This document shows positions 1 to 8,090 of a stretch of 34,471 nt of DNA, one piece after another. The stretch's first letter is position 1. Every line of letters begins with the position of its first letter. The notes below the pieces were generated by a model. That model was not told the origin of the DNA and ran no database searches. It saw only the letters and a program-made list of their open reading frames with translations. Position numbers and translations under genes: made by a program. Origin of the DNA: Trinickia fusca (GTDB lineage Bacteria > Pseudomonadota > Gammaproteobacteria > Burkholderiales > Burkholderiaceae); assembly GCF_003628145.1 (NCBI RefSeq), contig NZ_RBZV01000023.1, forward strand, positions 1 to 34,471, read 5' to 3'.

Positions 1-345
1 GTCTCGGTGTAGTAAATCCGCCGTCTTTGTTTCATTTGCAGCACCCCTCAGGCTCGCAAAGCCTTTAGTGTGTTGCATCGACCGGTTGAATCCGCAACCC
101 ACAGTCGACGTTCGACCGCAAGCCCACTGCAAGTCAGCTTTTTGAGTACAGCAGCCATTCGACGCATGGGGCGGATGGGCGGCCAATCTGGAATGGCTGT
201 CGATTCAATCATGTCCAACCGCTTTCGGCGCCGGTTTCGAAGAAACTACTCTAAACTTCTGTCCGTCGGAGTCGGTATCAAAGATAAAGGCGTGATCCAT
301 GATCAAAGCTAGATCAGTCACGCGTCAGGAACGTTCGGGGGATGC
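1..345. other. Left-edge non-coding stretch
   Basis: I see no convincing gene here. An open frame at 70-312 exists on the plus strand, in the same frame as the next gene and separated from it by a TAG, but its translation is rich in Arg and Ser, has no recognisable motif and lacks a good ribosome binding site. The stretch probably holds the promoter of the nuclease gene that follows; I could not pick out a clear sigma-70 promoter. Confidence 0.4.
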
Positions 346-1545
346 GTGCTTAACAGAAGAATTGCTATTGAAGTCAATAAGGCAACTTGGGGAACTAGGG
401 CCCTGCCGATATGGGCACGAACAGCAGCTCCGACACAAGTGGTAGATGTCGGACGTGCGTTGCTCATGTTGGGTTCCTTGACCACACCAAACGGTTTGTC
501 GCCCGGCTCCCCGGAGCGCTACTGGGCTTGTATCCGGTATTTCTCTGCTTGCGCGGCATCACAAGATCTTCGGATTCGGACTGCATTTACAGATCTTGAT
601 CCTCATCAAAAGGGGATCCTCAGCGACGATTTTGGGGTCGCAGTTTCCACGGAATGGTTTGTCCGGCAATTGGGCGGGGTGAATGACATAGTCGATGGAC
701 GTCGCTTCATTATCAATATGGGTGTTCGTCGCCCCAAATCGGGGCGATTGCCAAAGGTGGGGCCAGGAAAATGTCCCGATTTTGTTATCGAGGATCAACA
801 AGGCAAGTATCACGTTCTCGAGTGCAAGGGGACACAAAGCGGACGAGGGTACCTGAATACGGCGATGGCCACGGGCCGCGTGCAAAAACACGGAGTTCGC
901 ATCGCGCGAGCTCTACGGGGTGAACGCTTAGTAATCGGCTTGGCTCTCGCTGGGGAAGAAGATGATTACCAATCGCAACTCGTTGTTATTGATCCGGAAG
1001 AAGAGCCGCTAACGGAACTGCGAGAAAGTGATGCGAGCAGAGCGTCCCAAGTTTTGACGCGATTGAGCTTGGCTCGCGCCTTGAACCTCAATGGATTTAA
1101 TCAAACAGCTTTCGAAATTGCGTGGCCAGAAAAAATGGACCCGAGCAGTCCAGAGGCAGAATTACTCAGTGTTGCCGAGAGAAGAGGTTTTTCGCGGAAA
1201 TTGGACGACCGGAGACGAGCATGGAAGGATGAACTCGCCGCAGAACTCAGGTCGCCGCCTAGACGTCAGCTGGACGATTTTTTTGTGCAAGAAATGCGAT
1301 TCGATATTCCAGCAATAAGCTTGGATTCGGGTGCAGGTCTGGTGACGAGCGTCACGGTCCGGCGTGGCATTCAAAGCAGTCTCATAAAAAATTTATTTAA
1401 TTCCGGTAACGATCTTCGAGCTGCGGCTATAGATGTGGCTAACACAGTTGCCACCAACCAGGCGCGTGTCTCTTTCGAGGAAGATAAAAACTATGCCCGA
1501 CTAAACTACAACAATCTCTTCTTTAGTGAGATTTTATTTGAGTAA
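346..1545 (+). CDS. Orphan PD-(D/E)XK nuclease-like protein
   Basis: This is a 399-residue protein of no family I can name. Its visible hallmark is a PD-(D/E)XK core: Pro144-Asp145 in CPDFVIED, then a short hydrophobic strand and Glu159-x-Lys161 in VLECKGT, the usual spacing for the metal-binding site of restriction-endonuclease-fold enzymes. The residues before and after this core match nothing I recognise. The GTG start at 346 sits 5 nt after a GGGGG run, a plausible ribosome binding site. The gene stands alone, with no methylase beside it, so a classical restriction-modification role is not supported. Its codon and base use is more AT-rich than the Wadjet and secretion genes, which hints at recent transfer. 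A single-gene phage or plasmid defence nuclease is my inference; a mobile-element nuclease is also possible. Confidence 0.7.
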   Translation: MLNRRIAIEVNKATWGTRALPIWARTAAPTQVVDVGRALLMLGSLTTPNGLSPGSPERYWACIRYFSACAASQDLRIRTAFTDLDPHQKGILSDDFGVAVSTEWFVRQLGGVNDIVDGRRFIINMGVRRPKSGRLPKVGPGKCPDFVIEDQQGKYHVLECKGTQSGRGYLNTAMATGRVQKHGVRIARALRGERLVIGLALAGEEDDYQSQLVVIDPEEEPLTELRESDASRASQVLTRLSLARALNLNGFNQTAFEIAWPEKMDPSSPEAELLSVAERRGFSRKLDDRRRAWKDELAAELRSPPRRQLDDFFVQEMRFDIPAISLDSGAGLVTSVTVRRGIQSSLIKNLFNSGNDLRAAAIDVANTVATNQARVSFEEDKNYARLNYNNLFFSEILFE

Positions 1546-1872
1546 GTCAGCATTTCAACGGACGAAGGGCTGATGAAGCGGTGAGCAGGTATTACAAGAC
1601 TAACGGACGAACGGCGGCTTCTGTCGATGGCAGAGCGTTCGTCCTTTACGATTAGGTGGCCGTTCACGGAATGTAGCAGACCCTTGACCGTCCGAGCGAC
1701 CCGGCGTGTGAACGACTGCTTGTGGCCGACTACCGCCCGACGTGACCCGCCGTAGCGGACCCAAAGCAGACTGTAGGCTTTCCCGAAAGCGGACGCTCAA
1801 CGCCTAATTTAACCGGTCTGCACGGCTTTTGGGGCATGCTCGGTGAAGTGATTGCCCGGTGGCACGGTTGCG
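1546..1872. other. Intergenic region with dispersed repeat
   Basis: This gap lies between the 3' ends of two convergent genes (nuclease gene on plus, HNH gene on minus). No gene is evident; a 66-codon minus-strand frame at 1600-1800 has no motif. The middle holds a non-coding sequence that shares words with the gap at 5467-5756, described as a separate repeat. Confidence 0.5.
1608..1742 (+). repeat. Dispersed intergenic repeat, copy 1
   Basis: Two words recur in the same order at 5597-5654. The 12-mer CGAACGGCGGCT is at 1608-1619 and again at 5597-5608. The 20-mer TGGCCGACTACCGCCCGACG is at 1723-1742 and matches 18 of 20 bases at 5635-5654. The spacing differs (115 versus 38 nt between word starts), so the copies are diverged by insertion or deletion. 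No frame is shared, which points to a non-coding repeat family. Confidence 0.45.
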
Positions 1873-2547
1873 TTATTCATCGCTCATTTCCCCGCAGATC
1901 ACACAGCGCGCCCCATTCCACGCGGCGATGGAACCGCAATTGGGGCACGAAAAGCTAGAGTGTGTATCTCGAATAGCAGGTCTTCCCCCAACACCATATG
2001 GTCCGCGAACAAGCTGAATTCCGTCCCGTTCAGTGATGATTTCGAGAAACGGGGTAAGTAGAATCGGTTTCCCCGCGAGCTTAGGTTGCCGATGGCGCGA
2101 TATGAACTCCTTGAGCGTCTCAATCACGTCGTCGTCTAGCTTTCCATCATCCCTTGCGCGCTCCAGAACATTAAGTGCGTTTGCAATTTTGCGTTTGGAA
2201 ACGATCTCTTTGGCAAGCTTTCGCGCGTCATCAGCTTTCGCACTGGTGTGCTGTAGAAGAACTTGGATTTTCAGAGTTGGCACAAAGACCAGATCGTTCT
2301 TTGTGCTATTGCATGGATTGCAAGCGGGTAGCCAGTTATCAAATGAATTTAAATCGAACTCTGATGGAAGCTCAAAGTCTTCTAGAGCGGCTTGCAACTC
2401 CTTCGGTTTCGCAAGCAAAGATTCTGGAATGATGTGGTCGACTTCCATCGTCTTCAGATTAAGCGGCTTGCCGCAGAGATAGCACTTTTCGCCGTGAGTC
2501 GAATATATTGCGAAGCGCTCCGCTTGCGAGAATTTGTAGGTGGACAT
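1873..2547 (-). CDS. HNH endonuclease with C-terminal zinc ribbon
   Basis: A 224-residue HNH nuclease. The core is plain: Cys22-x2-Cys25 (CYLC), Asp37-His38 in EVDHIIP, then Asn71 and the Cys76-x2-Cys79-Asn80 cluster (CNPCN). This is the beta-beta-alpha-metal fold with a structural zinc, as in McrA-like HNH enzymes. A second CxxC pair at the C terminus (Cys201, Cys204, Cys215, Cys218) forms a probable zinc ribbon, not part of the minimal HNH fold and likely a DNA- or partner-binding module. The ATG at 2547 is the first reasonable start. It lies 87 nt downstream of the helicase gene on the same strand, so the two are probably co-transcribed and may act together on foreign DNA. The enzymatic class is secure; the biological target is inference. 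Confidence 0.85.
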   Translation of the reverse strand: MSTYKFSQAERFAIYSTHGEKCYLCGKPLNLKTMEVDHIIPESLLAKPKELQAALEDFELPSEFDLNSFDNWLPACNPCNSTKNDLVFVPTLKIQVLLQHTSAKADDARKLAKEIVSKRKIANALNVLERARDDGKLDDDVIETLKEFISRHRQPKLAGKPILLTPFLEIITERDGIQLVRGPYGVGGRPAIRDTHSSFSCPNCGSIAAWNGARCVICGEMSDE

Positions 2548-2634
2548 ATAGCTCGTAAGTCTCCGAATACTGCTCGACGACGGAGTTCAGGGGCAGGCAG
2601 CGCCGCTTGCAGAAACTGTCAGGCGTTCGCAGGA

Positions 2635-5466
2635 TCATCTGATCCTTGATCTTTGCTCAAGTGTCATCTGACTACGGCAGTTGAGCGAACGATACCGCGT
2701 GCATCCGTAGAAGGGACCACGCTTGCCAGGTCGCCGCACCATATATCCCTGCTTGCAAACGTCGCATCGGATTGGTTGCTCGTCCTTCTCTTCGAACGCA
2801 ATCGCCTTCCCGTATTCTGGCTGCAAAAGTTCAAGTACAAATCTGGACGGCTCGGTTGACGATAGAAATAACGTCACCTGTTCTCGAGCACGTGTTAGCG
2901 CGACGTAGAACAGTCTGCGCTCCTCCGCATACTCAAATGTCTCGCGGTTTGCAAACGACAGACCAAGAAGCGGATCATCCTCCATTTCCGATGGAAACGC
3001 ATACCGCTTCGCCTGCAGGCTGTGCACGAAGACAAAGTCCGCCTCCAACCCCTTCGACTTGTGGACAGTGTCAAGTGGCTTCGTCGTCTTCTTTTCTTCA
3101 TCGACAACCTTTTTGATCTCGAGTCGTCCATTGTATTGATCATTCCATCGATCTATATCCTGTTCGAGGATAACCTCTGTCGTCTCGTACTTATAACGTC
3201 CGAGAATCAATACAGTGACGACACGCATCCGCGACTCTGCCAGAACGGCGATTTCCGCCAGCTTGCGTTCAATGCATGAAATCAGCACACTTTTGTCAAA
3301 ATACTCTACGATCCTCACGACGCCGGCAGCCTCCGAATTCTTCGCCCTCACTTCCTTGGGAATTTGTGTGGGATTCTTTCTGACGAAGCGTGCCGCCACG
3401 TCACTGATACCCTGACTGCTCCGAAAGGTTGTACTTAGGAAACGGGTCTCGGTTTTCCCGAAATGGACTTCGAATTCACGCATGATAGACAGATCGGAAC
3501 CCGCAAAGCGATTAATCGCCTGCCAATCGTCACCGACGCCAAACAAAACCGAGTCTGGCTGCCTCGCGAGAAGCGCCTTGACCAGCCGTGCACGGCCTGG
3601 AGAGATATCCTGAAACTCATCTACCAAGATGAGTTTGAACGGAGAGTCCAAGTAACTACCGTCTTCGACGTACGCCGCTGCGAGGCCGATCATGTCAGCA
3701 AAATCGATGGAATTCAGGCTGCCATGCAAACGGTGCTCGTACTTTCGCCATACGGGAAGCAGGAGCTGGAGGAATGCCCGCGCCCGCGCCACATTGTAAT
3801 GCTTGCCCGCCGCGACCTCGAAGTGGCCCTCGTCGTAGCCACTCTCTTTCGCGTGCGAAATCAATGAATGTATGAGGGTGACAAGATCGAGATCCTTGCG
3901 CTCCTTAAGACGCTCCTGCAGCTCTGCCTCCGACCTCATCGCAAACGTCACGCCATGAGACAACAGTTCACGGCGCAAGTGGTCGAATATAGAACCATCC
4001 TTAAACTGTGCGCTGGTCGTCTCGATTAGGGGCGTGCTGCAATCAGCGTGGAGCGTGCGTTTGTCCACCGACGATTTCACGTACGTACTACCAAAAGGAG
4101 ACGTGCCGTCCCGACGTAACGCGAAGTGTTCGTGATAGAGCCGTCGGCCATCCGGGAGTTCATACGCAAAGTCCGGCTCGTATTTCGTCCAGCCACGTAC
4201 GGTGACGTCGTGCTCATACGGTGCCTCGTACCGGTACCGTACGCCGTGAACGTAAAGCCAGTTCGCAATCGCGAGCTCTTCATAGGAGCGTACAGGTTCT
4301 CCCTGAAGCGTCGGCAGACCCCACTCGTCACTGTTATCTCGCCTTCGGCCTCTCGCCCTGACGTAAGCCTCATAGTCCTGAACGCTTTCGAATTCCTGTT
4401 CCGGTCCTGGCTCCCAATAAATCGCCTTGAAGAACAGCCAGTTTCCGAGAAACTGTGAATCATTGGTTTTCAGGTCAGTGACGATTTTCAGGACAAGCTG
4501 CCTAGTTCCGGTCTCAACACGTGCCTTCTTGCCCTGAACGTCTTGGATGATCGCTTTGCCGAGACTATGGAATGTCTGCGCCTTGATCGGCATCTGGAGT
4601 CGCTTGGCCAGACGGTCGCGAATTTCCTCAGCAGCTTTCGCGTTGAACGCAAGCGCAAGCACCTCGCCAGGCTGCGCGTACCCTCTTTTAATCGCGTAGC
4701 CGACCTTGGCAACGAGGGTGGAGCTCTTGCCGGATCCGGCTGCCGCAACCAGCAGGTTACGGTCCTCGAAAACGACGACGGCCTCCTGCTGCTCGGACGT
4801 CAATTCCGCTTTTTCCACCTGCTTAAAGAAGTCTGCCCAATGCGGATCGGTGATCTCCCGCTTGACGAACGATTTGTTCCAGTCGCCAATTGCGACATGC
4901 GGAGGCTGGACAATCCGGGCGAGCTCGGCAACCCGCTTACGAGCTTTTTCATAGCTTGCATCGTCGAACGGCCAAATGTTCAGCAAATCCGCGAACTGGG
5001 GAAGTCGGGCAATGTTGCTGGCTTCTGAGTCAAGCAAGCAGCGGACGTCATGACCACGGATATATCGGTTTTTGCCCAACATGGCCACTATCGCCGCATC
5101 GAGCGACTTGATATACGGGAGCAGTTCCTCATACTCGCGCCGTCGATCCTCTTCAAGACGCGCTTTTCGCATCCGTTCGGCAGATAGCTTCCGCTCGCTT
5201 TCCTTGAGTGCTGCGGCCTGAACCAATTCAGCGGCCCGGCGCCGGGTAAGACCCGACAGCCGGATCTCCTGCCCGTCGTGATCAACCGCAACCGTGGCCC
5301 AAAGCAGGCGGGGCTCCACGCGAGCCATTTCAATAGTCGCCGTCGCAAGTTTGCGCCGCTGCCCCGATGCTTCGGTCACTTGGCTATGCGGTGCCCCCAG
5401 CACCAGCGTCCAGTCAGACCCACCGCCAAACAGTCGCCCCAAAATCCCGGGAGAAAATGTGGTCAT
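2635..5466 (-). CDS. HelD/UvrD-like superfamily 1 helicase with zinc finger
   Basis: A 943-residue superfamily 1 DNA helicase. The order is: an N-terminal HelD-type region with a charged, probably coiled stretch (about 85-115); a Q motif (LTSEQQEAV, 222-230); Walker A AAAGSGKSS (241-249); a long insert in the middle; Walker B LILVDEFQDIS; the GVGDDWQAI motif; and late motifs HKSKGLEAD and YVALTRAR. The C terminus carries a topoisomerase-type zinc finger (CDVC followed by CTRYRSLNC). E. coli helicase IV (HelD) is about 684 residues, so this is longer by an internal insert plus the zinc finger. All ATPase motifs look intact. The ATG at 5466 has GGAAG just upstream. The HNH nuclease gene follows, giving a helicase-nuclease pair. 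A role in defence or in repair is possible; the island context favours defence. Confidence 0.88.
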   Translation of the reverse strand: MTTFSPGILGRLFGGGSDWTLVLGAPHSQVTEASGQRRKLATATIEMARVEPRLLWATVAVDHDGQEIRLSGLTRRRAAELVQAAALKESERKLSAERMRKARLEEDRRREYEELLPYIKSLDAAIVAMLGKNRYIRGHDVRCLLDSEASNIARLPQFADLLNIWPFDDASYEKARKRVAELARIVQPPHVAIGDWNKSFVKREITDPHWADFFKQVEKAELTSEQQEAVVVFEDRNLLVAAAGSGKSSTLVAKVGYAIKRGYAQPGEVLALAFNAKAAEEIRDRLAKRLQMPIKAQTFHSLGKAIIQDVQGKKARVETGTRQLVLKIVTDLKTNDSQFLGNWLFFKAIYWEPGPEQEFESVQDYEAYVRARGRRRDNSDEWGLPTLQGEPVRSYEELAIANWLYVHGVRYRYEAPYEHDVTVRGWTKYEPDFAYELPDGRRLYHEHFALRRDGTSPFGSTYVKSSVDKRTLHADCSTPLIETTSAQFKDGSIFDHLRRELLSHGVTFAMRSEAELQERLKERKDLDLVTLIHSLISHAKESGYDEGHFEVAAGKHYNVARARAFLQLLLPVWRKYEHRLHGSLNSIDFADMIGLAAAYVEDGSYLDSPFKLILVDEFQDISPGRARLVKALLARQPDSVLFGVGDDWQAINRFAGSDLSIMREFEVHFGKTETRFLSTTFRSSQGISDVAARFVRKNPTQIPKEVRAKNSEAAGVVRIVEYFDKSVLISCIERKLAEIAVLAESRMRVVTVLILGRYKYETTEVILEQDIDRWNDQYNGRLEIKKVVDEEKKTTKPLDTVHKSKGLEADFVFVHSLQAKRYAFPSEMEDDPLLGLSFANRETFEYAEERRLFYVALTRAREQVTLFLSSTEPSRFVLELLQPEYGKAIAFEEKDEQPIRCDVCKQGYMVRRPGKRGPFYGCTRYRSLNCRSQMTLEQRSRIR

Positions 5467-5756
5467 GTCCGTTCTTCCAGTTCTTCTGATTCATTCTGTG
5501 GCGTATGTTAACTCCACCCGGACCGCACGCGCACCATCGAGCTCGCCCCGTGCAGCAGGCTAGGCTATCTGAAAAGTCCAGAGCTGAGCGGCCATTCGAA
5601 CGGCGGCTCTATGGGACAGGCAAACGGCAACACTTGGCCGACTGCTGCCCGACGCAGTCGGCAGAAGCCAACTCACAGCGGCCAGTCAGCCTTATGAAAA
5701 GCAGCCGTTCAAGATTCGGGCAATTGGACGGCCTTTCGCGACGGAAGAATGCTCCA
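5467..5756. other. Gap between TPR gene and helicase gene
   Basis: This 290-nt gap separates two minus-strand genes. It probably holds the helicase promoter and the end of the TPR transcript. It contains copy 2 of the dispersed repeat; a long plus-strand frame crossing it (5505-6611) is antisense to the TPR gene and is not credible. Confidence 0.4.
5597..5654 (+). repeat. Dispersed intergenic repeat, copy 2
   Basis: This copy carries CGAACGGCGGCT (5597-5608) and TGGCCGACTGCTGCCCGACG (5635-5654), matching copy 1 at 1608-1742 exactly and at 18 of 20 bases. Both copies sit in gaps flanking the helicase-HNH pair, so recombination between them could move that pair. Confidence 0.45.
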
Positions 5757-7736
5757 CTACTCTCCAACTCTCTCCAGCCATGCCTTGTACGCGGGGTTTG
5801 TATCGGAGGGCAGATTCCGGATATGGGCTTGAAGTTCGTCCTCCATGCTGAACGCTTTCCACACAATCGGTGCCAACCGGCCAACTGGGCTGTTTGCCCG
5901 CCCCGCTTCGCGCAGCAGTTGCAAGCTGCGTTCCTTGTATTCCGCGAGTATGTCCGACCGGTAGTCTTGCGCTTTGCCCAGCCCGGAGATGTACATGAGC
6001 TTCGGGACCTCTGCCGCAGGCCAATGCAGAGCCATGGTGAGAGGCCAGTCGAGCATGGTGCGCTCACCCCACAGCGCAGATTTAGACATGTGCTCGTTGG
6101 CGAGCAGCGTCAACATGAAGGCTTGGCCCAGCTCTGCGAGATACGCCGGCATGATATCGGCCGCAGGGTGCTGATAGAACGCGTCCAGCGGGTGTTCGCG
6201 CTTCAGGCCGATGCGAGCCAGCAAGCGTTTCTCGAGAGTGACCACCAATGCACCGAGTTCTGCCTGAACCGCTTTGCCGCTTTCGCTTGCTTGTTTTGTG
6301 CGAGTTGCGCAGTCCCAGAGGCTCAGAGATACCTGCCATTGGACATGATCGCTCTCTCCAGAACATGCGATCTCGCCGGTTACGAAGTACTTCATCCTCG
6401 GTGGCACGACATCGAAGAGCGCATTGCCATCGGCCTCGCATCCCGATACGACCGGGCCGGCGCCTTCCACGATCTGAACGTAGCAGTGGGCCACGTAGTC
6501 GCTCCAGTAGTGTGCCGCTTCGGCCAAATACAGAGGGATGGCGCGCGTAAGGCGTCCCAGATCATCTTCACGTTGCGATCCTGCACGCTCGGAGCCGTCC
6601 ATGATCTTTGAGAGCGCGAAGAAACCGACCTCTTGTGCGCCTTCCGGCTTCTGCGTGAAAAGCCAGTTGGCATTGCGTAGGCCGTAATGCCAAATCGGCT
6701 GGCTTAGCGTCAGAGTAGCGATCTTCAGGCCGTGTGGATCTATCGGCGTGCCTTGTGCGGCTTGCTTGCGCATTTCCTGAAATGCTTGCGCAAACTGATC
6801 GAGGTGGTGCTTGATCGGCGAGAAGCCCAGTGGGTACATGCGGGCGAGCAGAGCTTCGCCTTCATCGGCCTTACCGAGTTGCTGGCAGGCACGTAGTAGG
6901 TTGAGACCCGTCATAGGGTCGTGCTTGTGTTCGTCGTACGCCGGACCGACAAGTTCAAGGATCAGCGGCACTTGGTCATTGTTGCCTAAGTCGCCAGACA
7001 TCATCATTAGCGAACTGCCGTCGAACACGCCCGCTGCCAACACTTCTGCATAGAGAGCACGTGCCGCCTCGATTTCCTTGTGTTCTAGATGATGGCGCGC
7101 TAACCACAACTTCGCCCGCCAACTGCGGGGCAAAGCGGCTGCGGTGCGTAGCGCCTGTAGATAGGCCGCCTCGCCCCTACGCTCCCGCTGAATGGCCGCC
7201 CACCAGAGCAAACCGTTGTCTTGATTCGGATCGGTCTGTACCGCCTGCCAGAGAGTTTCATCTGCGCGGATCTGGTCACCGCGCTCGGCAAATACTTTGG
7301 CCAGATTGGTCAGCAGGGTCCCGGTCTCGCCGGCTTTCGCCATGCCTGTACGTAGCGTCGCCTCTGCGGCGTCCAGCTGGCCGTTTTTCATTTGCACGAT
7401 GCCCTGAATGGTGTGGCTGCGCTCGGGAATGTCATCAATCTCGACAAGGCGAGCAGCGGCGGGCATCAGATCGGCTGCAAAGCCATCGTTGAGGCCAGAA
7501 ACAATCAGGTTGTAGAGTTCGGCTGCATTGTTCCACTTCTGTTGCAGGTTGGGTAGGAAGACCTTGTCGCGCCACTCGGCACGAGTGATCTTCATCTCTC
7601 GACCATAGGCGTCATAGACGGTGATCAGTTCTCCGTTGAGCGGTTGCGATTCAGTTGCTCGCGTGGGGCTGGAAGAGGCGGTGGTAGTGGTGTCGTCCTT
7701 CTTGCCGCTCAGGGTTGACAGAATGCGTTTGAACAT
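5757..7736 (-). CDS. TPR-repeat protein of unknown function
   Basis: About 659 residues. After a short start (MFKRILSTLSGKK) and a Thr/Ser-rich linker, residues of about 85-270 form helical repeats of the tetratricopeptide type (for example NGQLDAAEATLRTGMAKAGETGTLLTNLAKVF and HKEIEAARALYAEVLAAG). The C-terminal half is Trp-rich and matches no family I know. No signal peptide or membrane segment is visible, so a cytoplasmic scaffold is likely. I chose the ATG at 7736; a TTG at 7769 would add 11 residues and is less likely. The gene is divergent from the Wadjet operon and is followed by the helicase-HNH pair on the same strand after 290 nt. It may be a separate housekeeping-like gene or an accessory of the island; the sequence does not decide. 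Confidence 0.75.
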   Translation of the reverse strand: MFKRILSTLSGKKDDTTTTASSSPTRATESQPLNGELITVYDAYGREMKITRAEWRDKVFLPNLQQKWNNAAELYNLIVSGLNDGFAADLMPAAARLVEIDDIPERSHTIQGIVQMKNGQLDAAEATLRTGMAKAGETGTLLTNLAKVFAERGDQIRADETLWQAVQTDPNQDNGLLWWAAIQRERRGEAAYLQALRTAAALPRSWRAKLWLARHHLEHKEIEAARALYAEVLAAGVFDGSSLMMMSGDLGNNDQVPLILELVGPAYDEHKHDPMTGLNLLRACQQLGKADEGEALLARMYPLGFSPIKHHLDQFAQAFQEMRKQAAQGTPIDPHGLKIATLTLSQPIWHYGLRNANWLFTQKPEGAQEVGFFALSKIMDGSERAGSQREDDLGRLTRAIPLYLAEAAHYWSDYVAHCYVQIVEGAGPVVSGCEADGNALFDVVPPRMKYFVTGEIACSGESDHVQWQVSLSLWDCATRTKQASESGKAVQAELGALVVTLEKRLLARIGLKREHPLDAFYQHPAADIMPAYLAELGQAFMLTLLANEHMSKSALWGERTMLDWPLTMALHWPAAEVPKLMYISGLGKAQDYRSDILAEYKERSLQLLREAGRANSPVGRLAPIVWKAFSMEDELQAHIRNLPSDTNPAYKAWLERVGE

Positions 7737-8090
7737 GGTCGAGTGGTAGAGATCGGGATTGAATGGCAACGATACTCAGAGTTCCCAAGTCTTGCTACAG
7801 ACTTCATTGATAATCTTGTTCAAAGTCCCATCCGCGGGGATTTTGTGACGCATTCAACATCCCCCAAAAAAAGAGCAAATCTGTCGGTGCTAAGGGTAGA
7901 CTCTTCGGGCAGTCCATGATCCATCTCTTCGACAAGAAACGCATTAATTGCACAGAGCGCGAAAAATTCCATCGACTCCGGCAGGGTAAGGCACTCCTCC
8001 AACGCAACGAATGGAATTGGACCGGCCAACCTGGCGAGGTTGGCAAACTCATCTTGGGTAGCGGTCGACCGAAAGGCGACTTTGAGAGAA
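7737..8090. other. Divergent gap upstream of jetA
   Basis: This region lies between the divergent starts of the TPR gene and jetA and should contain promoters for both. I see no clear -35/-10 pair. It also contains a weak small open frame on the minus strand, listed separately. Confidence 0.4.
7820..7972 (-). CDS. Possible small or remnant ORF upstream of TPR gene
   Basis: From ATG at 7972 this frame gives 50 residues (start MEFFALCAINAFLVEEMDHG); from TTG at 8122 it gives 100 residues but then runs antisense into jetA. The translation is acidic and has an ordinary protein composition, unlike the shadow frame at 7804-8103, so it may be real or the tail of a decayed gene. It shows no motif. 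It ends 83 nt before the TPR start and could be the first gene of that transcript. Confidence 0.28.
   Translation of the reverse strand: MEFFALCAINAFLVEEMDHGLPEESTLSTDRFALFLGDVECVTKSPRMGL

Noticed and set aside
70-312. 80-codon plus-strand frame upstream of the PD-(D/E)XK gene
   Set aside because: Arg/Ser-rich translation, no motif, no good ribosome binding site; it ends in TAG before the real GTG start.
5505-6611. 368-codon plus-strand frame
   Set aside because: Lies opposite the TPR protein gene and has the Arg/Cys/His-rich look of an antisense frame in high-GC DNA.
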